DNA of 64,000 nt, taken from contig CAMJBL010000010.1 of NCBI GenBank assembly GCA_946403845.1, positions 1 to 64,000 of the forward strand. The letters run 5' to 3'. The first letter of the stretch is position 1. Each line of letters starts with the position of its first letter. The notes under the pieces are model-generated. The model saw only the letters and a list, made by a program, of their open reading frames with translations. It was not told the DNA's origin and did not search any database. Positions 15,346 to 24,222 of the stretch are shown in pieces. The position numbers were made by a program, and so were the translations under genes. This DNA is from an uncultured Prevotella sp. GTDB lineage: Bacteria > Bacteroidota > Bacteroidia > Bacteroidales > Bacteroidaceae.

Positions 15346-15380
15346 CAGCCGTTTTCGAAACTTAATATAAATCAAGTCAT

Positions 15381-16880
15381 ATGTTTCATATTTATGAAGG
15401 TTTCCATCTGGTAGAGACGTACCATAAGATGCGTCACCAGCGGAAGTACAACCCCGACACCAAGCGTGCCGTCAAGATTGCCATTGTGGCATTAGTAACG
15501 CTCCTGCTCTGGAACATCCCAACCGAGTGGTACGGTATCCAGAACCTTACTATCATCCAGCAGCGTGTGATTGCAATCTTCGCATTCGCCACGCTGATGT
15601 GGATTCTCGAAATCGTCAGTTCATGGGCCACATCAATCGCCATTATCGTACTGATGCTATTATTCTGTTCCGACAGCGGTATAGCGCCGATGGTGAACCC
15701 AGATGTAGTGGGCAATGTGCTCTCTCACAAAGGAGTGATGGCTTCGTTTGCCGATCCTGTGATCATGCTGTTCATCGGTGGTTTCGTGCTGGCTATCGCT
15801 GCCACGAAGACCGGTCTCGACGCACAGCTGGCCAAGGTGCTGCTGAAGCCCTTCGGAACCAGAAGTGAGATGGTGCTCTTGGGTTTCCTGCTCATCACTG
15901 GCCTTTTCTCGATGTTCGTGTCGAACACGGCTACTGCCGCCATGATGCTGACATTCCTCGCCCCTGTGTTCCGTCAGCTGCCGCCTGAGGGCAAGGGCCG
16001 CATCGCATTGGCTATGTCAATCCCCGTCGCCGCCAACCTCGGTGGTATGGGTACACCCATCGGTACACCTCCCAACACCATCGCATTAAAATACCTCAAC
16101 GATCCTGAGGGTCTGAATATGGGCCTCGGTTTCGGTCAGTGGATGATGTTCATGTTCCCGCTGGTTGTCCTGTTGCTGTTCATCAGCTGGCGCATCCTGT
16201 TGAAGTTCTTCCCCTTCACACAGAAGACGGTAGAGCTGAAGATTGACGGTGAAATGCAGAAGGGCTTCCAGTCGAAGGTGGTGATCTTCACCTTTATCCT
16301 CGCCATCGTCCTCTGGCTGTCCGACCAGTTCACTGGCATCAACGCCAATACGGTGGCTATGATTCCGTTCTGTATCTTCGCCCTGACGGGTGTCATCAAT
16401 AAGCGCGACCTGGAGCAGATCAACTGGAGTGTGATCTGGATGGTAGCCGGTGGTTTCGCCCTCGGCTATGGTCTGAATGCCTCTGGTCTGGCCCATAATG
16501 CCGTGGAGAGCATCCCCTTCGGTAATTTATCACCGCTGCTCATCCTCATCCTTGGCGGTGCCATCTGCTACCTGCTGTCGAACTTCATCTCGAACTCGGC
16601 TACGGCAGCCCTGCTGATGCCTATCCTGGCCATCGTCTGCGGCGCCATGGGCGATAAGCTCGCACCTATCGGCGGCACAGCTACGGTCCTCATCGGCGTG
16701 GCCATCGCAGCATCGAGCGCAATGATCCTGCCTATCTCTACCCCACCGAATGCCTTGGCATTTGCCACCGGTTACGTGAAGCAAAACGAAATGGCAAAGA
16801 TGGGTATCATCATGGGTATCATTTCGATGGTATTGGGATTCGGTCTCGTTTACCTGATGGGAACGTTACACCTTATCTAA
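15381..16880 (+). CDS. SLC13/DASS family anion (dicarboxylate) symporter
   Basis: A 499-residue, highly hydrophobic protein with about a dozen membrane segments. The paired DASS motifs are present in both halves: VSNTATAAMM with GMGTPIGTPPN, and ISNSATAALLMP with ISTPPNALAF. Such proteins co-transport di- or tricarboxylates (or sulfate) with sodium across the inner membrane; the substrate is not evident. ATG 15381 is used here, but ATG 15429 (MRHQRKY...) is an alternative that removes a 16-residue leader. It stands alone between the divergent GH43 gene and a strong terminator. Confidence 0.85.
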   Translation: MFHIYEGFHLVETYHKMRHQRKYNPDTKRAVKIAIVALVTLLLWNIPTEWYGIQNLTIIQQRVIAIFAFATLMWILEIVSSWATSIAIIVLMLLFCSDSGIAPMVNPDVVGNVLSHKGVMASFADPVIMLFIGGFVLAIAATKTGLDAQLAKVLLKPFGTRSEMVLLGFLLITGLFSMFVSNTATAAMMLTFLAPVFRQLPPEGKGRIALAMSIPVAANLGGMGTPIGTPPNTIALKYLNDPEGLNMGLGFGQWMMFMFPLVVLLLFISWRILLKFFPFTQKTVELKIDGEMQKGFQSKVVIFTFILAIVLWLSDQFTGINANTVAMIPFCIFALTGVINKRDLEQINWSVIWMVAGGFALGYGLNASGLAHNAVESIPFGNLSPLLILILGGAICYLLSNFISNSATAALLMPILAIVCGAMGDKLAPIGGTATVLIGVAIAASSAMILPISTPPNALAFATGYVKQNEMAKMGIIMGIISMVLGFGLVYLMGTLHLI

Positions 16881-16891
16881 ATATATGATAA

Positions 16892-16925
16892 AGAAAGAAG
16901 CCCGCTCGATTTGAGCGGGCTTTCT
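16892..16925. terminator. Bidirectional rho-independent terminator
   Basis: GCCCGCTC (16900-16907) and GAGCGGGC (16913-16920) form a stem with a 5-nt loop, flanked by A-rich DNA on the left and T-rich DNA on the right. It serves both converging genes, the SLC13 transporter and upp. Confidence 0.9.
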
Positions 16926-16927
16926 TT

Positions 16928-17584
16928 TTATAGTTTCTCTCCGTAGCAGAGGTCACCGCAGTCACCAAAGCCCGGTACGATGTATTTATGCTCGTTCATG
17001 CCCGGATCGATAGCCGCGCACCAGATGGTGGCATCGTCGGGGAGCACCTTCTGGATCACCTCCAAACCCTCAGGCACGGCAATGACACAGGCGATGTGGA
17101 TCTTCTTGGGCTTGCCGGTCTTGACGAGCGCCTCGATACTGGCAGCCATAGAGCCGCCGGTGGCCAGCATGGGGTCGACAATCACCAGGGTCTTGCCCTT
17201 GGCGCTGGGCGCCGCCAGGTACTCCGTATGCACGCCCACTTCGGTATGCTCACGGTTGGTGTACATGCGGTAGGCCGAAACGAAGGCATTGTCGGCATGG
17301 TCGAACACATTGAGGAAGCCCTCGTGAAAGGGCAGGCCGGCACGTAGCACGGTGGCGATGAGCACGTCATCCTTCGGCAGGGGGATATCGAGGGTGCCAA
17401 GGGGTGTGGTCACCGTCTTCGACTTGTAATCCAGGGTCTTCGACAGTTCGTAAGCCATCAACTCACCAATACGCTTGATGTTGTGACGGAAGAGAAGACG
17501 GTTACGCTGATAGTTCTTGTCGCGCAACTCCGACATATACTGATTGAGAATCGAGTTGCTTTTGCTGAAATCAATAATATTCAT
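16928..17584 (-). CDS. upp: Uracil phosphoribosyltransferase
   Basis: A 218-residue cytosolic enzyme converting uracil and PRPP to UMP in pyrimidine salvage. The PRPP-binding loop is intact (VIVDPMLATGGSM, about residues 132-144). The C-terminal uracil-binding stretch PGFGDCGDLCYG is also present. Length and motifs are normal. It is last in a minus-strand series behind the ECF sigma gene (20 nt gap) and ends just before the bidirectional terminator. Its position after a xyloside operon has no obvious metabolic logic and may reflect simple read-through. Confidence 0.95.
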   Translation of the reverse strand: MNIIDFSKSNSILNQYMSELRDKNYQRNRLLFRHNIKRIGELMAYELSKTLDYKSKTVTTPLGTLDIPLPKDDVLIATVLRAGLPFHEGFLNVFDHADNAFVSAYRMYTNREHTEVGVHTEYLAAPSAKGKTLVIVDPMLATGGSMAASIEALVKTGKPKKIHIACVIAVPEGLEVIQKVLPDDATIWCAAIDPGMNEHKYIVPGFGDCGDLCYGEKL

Positions 17585-17604
17585 TTTAGGCGGTTTTTAG
17601 GGGG

Positions 17605-18102
17605 TTATGCAATGCCCCGGAGTTGCCGGCGTACAGCCTTCCGGGCAGCTCCCAACCGATGCTCCACACTCTTGTAGCCCTCGCCTAAGCGCTCGGAAAT
17701 CTCTGCCACCTTCATACCACCATAGATATGGAGGCGATAGATCTCTCGGCAGTTCTCCGGCACACGGGCCAGACCACGCTCCAACTGCTCCGTGATATCA
17801 CGGATGCTCAGGATGGAGCCGGCAGAATCATCGATGGAATCGGCGTTTTTCAGATAATGCTCGTAATCCTGATTGTGGTTCCGACGACGATAGTAGTCGT
17901 TGATCAAGTTACGGGTGATGGTATAGACCAAGGCTGACAAGGTGAGTTCGGTAATCATCTTGTCGGAGGTCAGAAGGCGGAGGAACACGTTCTGCACGAG
18001 ATCCTCCGCTTCGACCGAATTTCCGAGACGGCTGCTGACATATGCCAGCAGCTCGTCACGGTGAGTAACGTAATAATTGGTTAAAGTTAGATAATTATTC
18101 AT
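17605..18102 (-). CDS. ECF-type RNA polymerase sigma factor
   Basis: About 165 residues from ATG 18102 (a GTG at 18117 adds five). Region 2 is visible as AYVSSRLGNSVEAEDLVQNVFLRLL then TITRNLINDYYRRRN (about 20-80). Region 4 is visible as LARVPENCREIYRLHIYGGMKVAEISERLGEGYKSVEHRLGAARKAVRRQL (about 110-162). Together they make a two-domain extracytoplasmic-function sigma factor. No anti-sigma gene or TonB transducer is adjacent, unlike most Bacteroidota glycan ECF systems. It follows the GH43 gene by 11 nt and is followed by upp. Translational coupling to GH43 is likely. What activates it is unknown. Confidence 0.88.
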   Translation of the reverse strand: MNNYLTLTNYYVTHRDELLAYVSSRLGNSVEAEDLVQNVFLRLLTSDKMITELTLSALVYTITRNLINDYYRRRNHNQDYEHYLKNADSIDDSAGSILSIRDITEQLERGLARVPENCREIYRLHIYGGMKVAEISERLGEGYKSVEHRLGAARKAVRRQLRGIA

Positions 18103-18113
18103 CGAAAAATAGA

Positions 18114-19115
18114 TCACTCATTCACTACCTTCTGGATGGTACCATCCTCATTGTAGAACAGACGCTGCACCTTGAGAGAGCGCAGGTGAGTGATATCGTT
18201 AGAAGGCACACAATCGTGATAGAACAGGAACCACTCGCCCTTGTACTGCACGATGCTGTGGTGTGTGGTCCAACCTACGACGGGATCGAGGATGACGCCC
18301 TGATAAGTGAAGGGACCGTAAGGATTGTCGCCAATGGCATAGCAGAGCATGTGGCTGTCGCCTGTGGAGTAGCTGAAATAGTACTTGCCATTGTATTTGT
18401 GCATCCACGAAGCCTCGAAGAAACGGTGAGGATCGCCGGCTTTCAGGGGCTGACCGTCCTTGTCGAGTACCACCACGCTACGGGGAGCCTCAGCAAACTG
18501 CAGCACATCGTCGCTCATCTTCACCACGAAGCTCGACAAAGCGGGGATGTCGGCAGGTGCGAAAAGCTGGGTCTTCTTATCGGCAGCAGGACCAAGGTCA
18601 ACACCCTCCTTCACCAGTTTCTGAGGAGCCTGGTACCACTGGAGCTGTCCACCCCAAAGTCCGCCGAAATAGGTATAGATCTGTCCGTCGTCATCTTTGA
18701 ACACACTGGGATCGATGGAGAATGAGCCACGGATGGGATGCTCCTGGGGAACAAACGGACCCTCGGGCCTGTCGGCGATGGCCACACCCAGATGGAACAC
18801 ACCGTTGTAGTCCTTGGCAGAGAAGATGAGGTAATATTTGCCGTCCTTCTCAACGACATCGTTATCCCACATCTGCTTCTCGGCCCACTTCACCTGGTCG
18901 ACATGCAGAATCATGCCGTGATCGGTAATCTCGCCATTCTCAACATCCTCCATAGAGATCACATGATAGTCCTTCATCTGGAAGTGACCGCCATCGTCGT
19001 CGAAGGCAGCACCAGCCTCCCAGTCGTGTGAGGGATATACATAGAGTTTGCCGTTAAACACATTGGCAGAGGGGTCTGCATAATAATCTTTCGGATAAAG
19101 ATAACGTGGTTTCAT
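18114..19115 (-). CDS. Cytoplasmic GH43 beta-xylosidase-type enzyme
   Basis: A 333-residue protein without a signal peptide, so probably cytoplasmic. The GH43 catalytic triad positions are clear: Asp14 (YYADPS), Asp135 (SIDPSVF) and Glu234 (FFEASW). The sequence style (YLYPKDYYADPSANVFNGKLYVYPSHDWE) resembles single-domain exo-xylosidases that cleave xylo-oligosaccharides after import. It lies 32 nt after the GPH symporter gene and 11 nt before the ECF sigma gene. That context matches an import-then-cleave pathway for xylosides (inference). Confidence 0.9.
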   Translation of the reverse strand: MKPRYLYPKDYYADPSANVFNGKLYVYPSHDWEAGAAFDDDGGHFQMKDYHVISMEDVENGEITDHGMILHVDQVKWAEKQMWDNDVVEKDGKYYLIFSAKDYNGVFHLGVAIADRPEGPFVPQEHPIRGSFSIDPSVFKDDDGQIYTYFGGLWGGQLQWYQAPQKLVKEGVDLGPAADKKTQLFAPADIPALSSFVVKMSDDVLQFAEAPRSVVVLDKDGQPLKAGDPHRFFEASWMHKYNGKYYFSYSTGDSHMLCYAIGDNPYGPFTYQGVILDPVVGWTTHHSIVQYKGEWFLFYHDCVPSNDITHLRSLKVQRLFYNEDGTIQKVVNE

Positions 19116-19147
19116 TTGCTTTGGATTTTAATTGAGTAAATACTTTT

Positions 19148-20590
19148 TTATATCTCTTGTTGATCTGCATGCTGCCGGCGTGCAGCCAGCTCAGCCTGCA
19201 TATTCTCATTATATTCCTTGGTGATGGGATAGAGGTAAAGGGCGGCAATACCCACACAGAACAACAGGGCAGGCACAATGCTCGACACCAGACGGATACC
19301 CTCCATCGCACTCTCATTCTGAATCGACAAACTACCGGGCTGATAGCCGAAGGCAGAGATAATCACACCTGCCACAGCACCACCAAGACCCATACCTACT
19401 TTCAGGGCTGCGGTGATGCCTGAGAAGCAGAAGCCTGTGGCCCGACGATAATTCTCATACTCGATATGATCGGCTACGTCGGCAATCATTGCCCACAGCA
19501 ACGGGATGGTAGGTGCATAGCTCAACGACTTCGCGATGTTCAGCACAAACAGCAGACCGACATCGGTGGGCGACGGCAGATAGAACAGGAAGGTGAAGAA
19601 AGCCGTCAGCGTCAGACAGACGATAAACACCGACTTCTTACCATATTTATTAGCCAGAAAACGCGACAACGTGATTACACCTATGAACTGCACCACCGCT
19701 CCCACGATATTGAAGGCGGAGAAGCCTACAGCATAGGAATCCTCGATGGAATCGACCAATTTGAAGACGTGGAGGAAGTCGTAGAGCGACTTCTGGTCGA
19801 CGTTATACTGGAAATAGAAGCTCATGGCCGAACTCCACATCGCGAGGGTGATGAACAAGGCAAACGTCAACAGGAACAAGGCCGACCAAGGAATGTTGGA
19901 GATAGTGTCCTTGATATCCTCCTTCAAATTCACTTCCTGATGGGGAGGCGGCTGGATACGCTCGCGACTGACAAAGAACGTCACCATAAAGAAGACGACC
20001 GCGACGCATGCGAAGATGGAAATGGTGCACAGCCAACCATGCTGTGCATCGTCGTGTCCGAAGTGGTTCACCATCGGCAGCGTCAGACCCTGCACCACAA
20101 ACTGCGCGATGGTCACGACAATGAAACGGATGGTGGTAATACTTGTGCGCTCCTTGATGTCACTCGTCATCACACCGCCTAACGAGGTGTAAGGGATGTT
20201 GTTTGACGAGTAGACCGTCATCAGCAATATATACGAGATGGTCGCATAGACTGCCACCATGGCCTTGTCCTCAATACCGGGATTATAGAAGGCGAGGATA
20301 TAGAACACGCAGAAAGGAATGGCAGTCCAGAGGATCCAAGGACGGAACTTACCCCAGCGCGACTTGGTGCGGTCGGTCAAAAGACCAATGGAGGGATCGA
20401 CAACGAGTGACAGGACACAGGCAATCATCATAATGCTGCCTGCCACGGTGCCGTCGAGTCCAAAAACATCGGTGTAGAACTTCAACTGGAACATCACCAT
20501 CATTTGGAAAACAAGGTTGGCGGCTGCGTCTCCAAGGGAGTAGCCTACTTTCTCGCCAAATGACACTTTTTGAGTGATGTTTCGTTTCAT
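19148..20590 (-). CDS. GPH-family sugar:cation symporter (MFS)
   Basis: A 480-residue inner-membrane transporter with about 12 TM segments. Glycoside-pentoside-hexuronide family signatures are visible: GEKVGYSLGDAAANLVFQ near the N-terminus and DRTKSRWGKFRPWIL in the cytoplasmic loop after TM2-3. It heads a minus-strand operon with the cytoplasmic GH43, so xylosides or xylo-oligosaccharides are the likely cargo (inference). A TAACTTTG box ends only about 4 nt before the ATG, implying an almost leaderless mRNA. Confidence 0.9.
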   Translation of the reverse strand: MKRNITQKVSFGEKVGYSLGDAAANLVFQMMVMFQLKFYTDVFGLDGTVAGSIMMIACVLSLVVDPSIGLLTDRTKSRWGKFRPWILWTAIPFCVFYILAFYNPGIEDKAMVAVYATISYILLMTVYSSNNIPYTSLGGVMTSDIKERTSITTIRFIVVTIAQFVVQGLTLPMVNHFGHDDAQHGWLCTISIFACVAVVFFMVTFFVSRERIQPPPHQEVNLKEDIKDTISNIPWSALFLLTFALFITLAMWSSAMSFYFQYNVDQKSLYDFLHVFKLVDSIEDSYAVGFSAFNIVGAVVQFIGVITLSRFLANKYGKKSVFIVCLTLTAFFTFLFYLPSPTDVGLLFVLNIAKSLSYAPTIPLLWAMIADVADHIEYENYRRATGFCFSGITAALKVGMGLGGAVAGVIISAFGYQPGSLSIQNESAMEGIRLVSSIVPALLFCVGIAALYLYPITKEYNENMQAELAARRQHADQQEI

Positions 20591-20594
20591 GGCG

Positions 20595-20602
20595 CAAAGT
20601 TA
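20595..20602 (-). promoter_or_regulatory. -7 box giving a near-leaderless GPH symporter mRNA
   Basis: TAACTTTG on the minus strand ends 4 nt before the ATG at 20590. Given the usual 5-8 nt from box to start site, the transcript would begin at or very near the start codon. Confidence 0.6.
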
Positions 20603-20708
20603 CGCACTATTCACAAAAAGCACGTTTTCATTTGTCACAAATGCTTTGTACTGAGTTTCATTTAGGAAGAAAACACAAAAAAATACCGAAGGAATCGATT
20701 ATTTTTTA

Positions 20709-20716
20709 TATATTTG
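20709..20716 (+). promoter_or_regulatory. -7 box giving a near-leaderless acetylesterase mRNA
   Basis: TATATTTG ends 4 nt before ATG 20721, mirroring the divergent symporter promoter. Confidence 0.6.
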
Positions 20717-20720
20717 CAGC

Positions 20721-22724
20721 ATGATTATCAAGAAACTATTCATTGCACTACTCGCCATCATCTGCGTTTCACTGGAGACAAATGCAGAAGTCAGGCTGCC
20801 CCAATTGTTTCAGTCGGGCATGGTCGTGCAACGCGGCAAACCCATCCCCGTTTGGGGCTGGGCCGAGAAGGGCGAGCAGGTTTCGATCACTTTCCAAAAG
20901 AAGACATATACCACCACAGCCGACGGCAAGGGCCGCTGGCGCATCGATCTGCCCAAGATGAAGGCGGGAGGACCATACACTTTAGAGGTGAGAGGTGAGA
21001 GGGAAGAGGTAAGAGAAATCACGGATATACTTATTGGTGATGTATGGCTGCTGTCGGGTCAGTCGAACATCGACGTGACCATCGAACGTGTCTATCCGCA
21101 GTATGTTAACGAGATCGATCAGTTCGATAACGATAAAATCCGTCTGTTCCGTGTTCAGAATGAGACGTCGACCCACGGGGTGAAAGACGATATCCGACGC
21201 ACAAACATCAACTGGAAACCGCTCACCAAACAGAATGCGTGGCTCTTCTCAGCCGTTGGTTCCTTTCTTGGTAAACGGATGTTTGAGAAGAACAAGGTGC
21301 CCCAGGGCATCATTGTCAATAGTTGGGGCGGCACACCCATCGAGGCGTGGATCAGCGCCGACTCGCTGCAGAAGGATTATCCTATGCTGGTAAAGCGCGC
21401 AACCTTCTATCAGAGCGATGAGTATGTGAGGGCGCAGATGCAGGCCAATGGCGCCGCCAGCAGACAATGGAACGAGATGCTGGAGGGACAAGAGGCGAGA
21501 GGTGAAAAGCAAGCGGGGAGAGATTACCTCTTTGCCTCCCTTGGGTACGATGATAATAGCTGGCAGACCGTTAATCAGGACAATTGGAGCTGGCGGGGTA
21601 CGGGTTCCGTATGGCTCCGACAGCATATTATTATAGATAAGGAACACGCGGGAAAGCCCGCCCGGTTGTTGCTGGGCACGCTCTACGATCAGGATGTTAC
21701 CTATCTCAACGGCCAGCAGATCGGAAGCACCGGCTATCAGTATCCCCCGCGTCGCTATGATATCCCCGAAGGACTCCTGAAAGAGGGCGACAATGTGATT
21801 GCCATCCGTTTCATCAACAAGAGCGGCGCCGCTCACTTCATCCCGCAGAAGCCCTACATGCTCTGCTTCGGCGAAGACCGTTTCTCGCAGAATCCCATGC
21901 CGAAGGATGTCATTCCCCTCTACAAGATGTGGAAGATGCATATCGGTGTCGAGATGCCCAGCTGCCCTAGCGGCGATGTCTCCTTGCAGAATATCCCTAC
22001 CACGCTCTTCAATGCTGTGCTTTATCCCCTGGCCCCCTATGCCATCAGTGGCATCGTGTGGTATCAGGGTGAGTCGAACACAGGCAACCCGGCTCCCTAT
22101 GCCGACTATCTGAAAAAGCTGATGGGTTGCTGGCGCGACCGCTGGCAGGATCAGCAGATGCCCTTCTGCATCGTCCAGCTGGCCAATTACGACGGTCGCC
22201 AGCAGACAGGCTTTCCAAGACCAATCGTCTATCCGGCCGAACCTACCAATAGCGGTTGGGCACAGTTGCGTGAGGCCCAGCGTACGGCAGCCAAGGCAGA
22301 TGCCTACGCAGAGCTGGCCGTGATCAACGACCTGGGCGAGACCATCGACATCCATCCCCTCCGCAAGAAGGAAGTGGCTGAGCGTATCGGCCTCTGCTTC
22401 GACCGCTTGGTATTTAACGACAAGAAAGTGAGTCTCTCTCCTGAGGTCGTCGCCACAGAGATTCAGGATGATAAGCTCATCCTTACCCTCGACCAACCCA
22501 TTCAGTCTGGCACGCTCCAGGAGTTCGAGTTGGCCGGTTCCGACGGCAAATTTCACAATGCAGAGGCCACTGCTGATGGGAATCGCATTACTATTCTCTC
22601 ACCTCTTACCTCTCACCTCTCACCTCTAAAACTCCGTTACGCCTGGAAGGATGATCCCAAGGCAACCGTCCGCTCACTCACAGGCCTCCCCATGTCATCA
22701 TTCGAAATAAATATCAACAAATAA
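20721..22724 (+). CDS. SGNH carbohydrate acetylesterase (sialate O-acetylesterase-like)
   Basis: A 667-residue protein with a signal peptide (about 1-22). The catalytic domain is split, as in sialate O-acetylesterase-type enzymes: the GQSN block carries Ser115 and the late DIHP block carries His545. A beta-sandwich like GH2 N-domains is inserted (about 270-390: LRQHIIIDKEHAGKPARLLLG). Members remove acetyl groups from sialic acid or xylan; the xyloside context favours acetyl-xylan here (inference). Three stretches of GAGGTGA-like heptads lie within the coding region (20981-21016, about 21491-21509, 22596-22630). They encode LEVRGEREEVREI-, ARGEKQAG- and LTSHLSPL-like linkers. The GPH symporter gene follows by 14 nt. 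Confidence 0.85.
   Translation: MIIKKLFIALLAIICVSLETNAEVRLPQLFQSGMVVQRGKPIPVWGWAEKGEQVSITFQKKTYTTTADGKGRWRIDLPKMKAGGPYTLEVRGEREEVREITDILIGDVWLLSGQSNIDVTIERVYPQYVNEIDQFDNDKIRLFRVQNETSTHGVKDDIRRTNINWKPLTKQNAWLFSAVGSFLGKRMFEKNKVPQGIIVNSWGGTPIEAWISADSLQKDYPMLVKRATFYQSDEYVRAQMQANGAASRQWNEMLEGQEARGEKQAGRDYLFASLGYDDNSWQTVNQDNWSWRGTGSVWLRQHIIIDKEHAGKPARLLLGTLYDQDVTYLNGQQIGSTGYQYPPRRYDIPEGLLKEGDNVIAIRFINKSGAAHFIPQKPYMLCFGEDRFSQNPMPKDVIPLYKMWKMHIGVEMPSCPSGDVSLQNIPTTLFNAVLYPLAPYAISGIVWYQGESNTGNPAPYADYLKKLMGCWRDRWQDQQMPFCIVQLANYDGRQQTGFPRPIVYPAEPTNSGWAQLREAQRTAAKADAYAELAVINDLGETIDIHPLRKKEVAERIGLCFDRLVFNDKKVSLSPEVVATEIQDDKLILTLDQPIQSGTLQEFELAGSDGKFHNAEATADGNRITILSPLTSHLSPLKLRYAWKDDPKATVRSLTGLPMSSFEININK
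20981..21015 (+). repeat. 35-nt heptad-type repeat inside the acetylesterase gene (left arm)
   Basis: Imperfect AGAGGTG heptads. The reverse complement of 22596-22630 matches this block with about two mismatches, so the gene contains a 1.6-kb-spaced inverted repeat. A shorter related direct copy lies at about 21491-21509. Confidence 0.75.
22596..22630 (-). repeat. 35-nt heptad-type repeat inside the acetylesterase gene (right arm, inverted)
   Basis: CTCTCACC-type heptads, the inverted partner of 20981-21015. Both arms stay in frame. Confidence 0.75.
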
Positions 22725-22738
22725 AAATTAAAAAAATT

Positions 22739-24136
22739 ATGTCAACTATCAACAACGAAACAAAAGGCTTTTACAAGCTATCATGGCTCCAGCGCATCGG
22801 CTTCGGCTCGGGTGACCTGGCGCAGAATCTCATCTTCCAGACGGTAGCATGCTACCTGATGATTTACCTTACCACAGTATTGAAATTAAATCCAGCTTTC
22901 GTCAGCGGACTGATTCTTGCCGTCCGACTCATCGACTGTTTCTGGAGTCCTGTTGTGGGGCGTTATATCGATAACCGTAATCCTAAGTTGGGTAAGTATC
23001 GTGCCTATCTTCTGTATGGTGGTATTCCTCTTACGGTTGCCGCCTGCTTACTGATGCTTCCCCAGGCCGCTACCTGGTCCATGGGTCTGAAGATTGCCTA
23101 TGCCACCATCAGCTACACCGTGCTGAGCATGATCTACTCGGTGGTCAACATCCCATACGGTTCTATCATGGCCAGTATGACCCGCGATAACGACGAGGTG
23201 CTGATCCTGACTTCTACACGTATGGTCTGCGCCAATATCGGTCAGATTATCGTTCAGGCCGGCTTCCCCATCGGTCTCGCCATGTGTGTCCACCAGGCTA
23301 TCGACTGGAATCAGGCAACCTTTATGGCTATTGGTACGATTCCCGCCTTCATCATCCTGCCTTCTCTGCCAATGCTGAAGAGATGGTTGGGCAAGAAAGG
23401 TCTTTATTATACGCTTCTCGCCATCGGCTTAATCGGATTTGCCATCTTGTTCACCATCGGTAAGTTCTTTGATGTTACCAGTCTCAATACACTTGTTCAG
23501 ACCGCAAAGGTTATGACGGGTGTCGGACTGCTTGTAGGTTCTCTGATGTGGGCACTGGTGCCTGAGGTCATCACCGAGGCCGAGTACCGTACAGGTAACA
23601 GACCCGCAGCCACCGTTAACGCACTGGCCGGTGTTGCTTTTAAGGCTGGATTCTCTATTGCTGGATGGATTACACCGTTGGTAATGGGATGGATTGGCTT
23701 CAACTTCGCCAGCGAGGAGTCTGCCTTGCCTACCAGTCCCATGGCATGGTTTACAGTGACATGTGTGTTTGCACTCGTCGGTTTTGTGCTCCTGATGCTT
23801 TGCTTTATGGGCAGCAAGGAGAATATCACCACGACCCCAGAAAAGCCCGTTTCATTCGGTGAGATGTGGCAGGAGTTCAAGGCCAACAAATGCCTGCAGC
23901 TCGTGCTGAGTATCTTTGTGGTAGTGTTCTTGGCATCCTTTATCAGTGCTCCTGTGAATGCTTACTATCCGAAACTGGCCAACTATTCTGAGATCGCTCA
24001 GAACGCCATTCTGATATTCACGACGATCATTCCAGCTATTCTTCTTCTCGTTGTAGGTTACCTTATCTATAAGTATCCGCTTACCGATGAGAAGCTTGAT
24101 GAGATGAACAGCGAAATTGAAGCTCGTACAGCATAA
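22739..24136 (+). CDS. Second GPH-family sugar:cation symporter (MFS)
   Basis: A 465-residue inner-membrane protein with about 12 TM segments. Family features include GFGSGDLAQNLIFQ at the N-terminus and PVVGRYIDNRNPKLGKYRAYLLYG in the early cytoplasmic loop. It differs clearly from the divergent symporter at 19148, so the two probably carry different oligosaccharides. It is co-transcribed with the secreted acetylesterase (14 nt gap) and followed by a strong terminator. The cargo is likely a deacetylated xylan- or other hemicellulose-derived oligosaccharide (inference). Confidence 0.88.
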   Translation: MSTINNETKGFYKLSWLQRIGFGSGDLAQNLIFQTVACYLMIYLTTVLKLNPAFVSGLILAVRLIDCFWSPVVGRYIDNRNPKLGKYRAYLLYGGIPLTVAACLLMLPQAATWSMGLKIAYATISYTVLSMIYSVVNIPYGSIMASMTRDNDEVLILTSTRMVCANIGQIIVQAGFPIGLAMCVHQAIDWNQATFMAIGTIPAFIILPSLPMLKRWLGKKGLYYTLLAIGLIGFAILFTIGKFFDVTSLNTLVQTAKVMTGVGLLVGSLMWALVPEVITEAEYRTGNRPAATVNALAGVAFKAGFSIAGWITPLVMGWIGFNFASEESALPTSPMAWFTVTCVFALVGFVLLMLCFMGSKENITTTPEKPVSFGEMWQEFKANKCLQLVLSIFVVVFLASFISAPVNAYYPKLANYSEIAQNAILIFTTIIPAILLLVVGYLIYKYPLTDEKLDEMNSEIEARTA

Positions 24137-24158
24137 TAAGAATACATAATCATTTTTT

Positions 24159-24192
24159 AAAGCCGAAAGTTTCATGCTTTCGGCTTTTTTTT
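24159..24192 (+). terminator. Rho-independent terminator
   Basis: AAAGCCGAAAG (24159-24169) pairs with CTTTCGGCTTT (24177-24187), followed by a T-run, after the second GPH symporter. Confidence 0.9.
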
Positions 24193-24193
24193 G

Positions 24194-24201
24194 TATCTTT
24201 G
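24194..24201 (+). promoter_or_regulatory. -7 box of the nucleoside kinase gene
   Basis: TATCTTTG immediately after the terminator T-run and 21 nt before ATG 24223. This argues against any start upstream of 24223. Confidence 0.7.
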
Positions 24202-24222
24202 CCACCAAATAATTACAAACCT

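Noticed and set aside
21249..22556. 435-codon minus-strand frame
   Set aside because: It lies opposite the acetylesterase coding region with its GQSN and HP motifs; no family resemblance.
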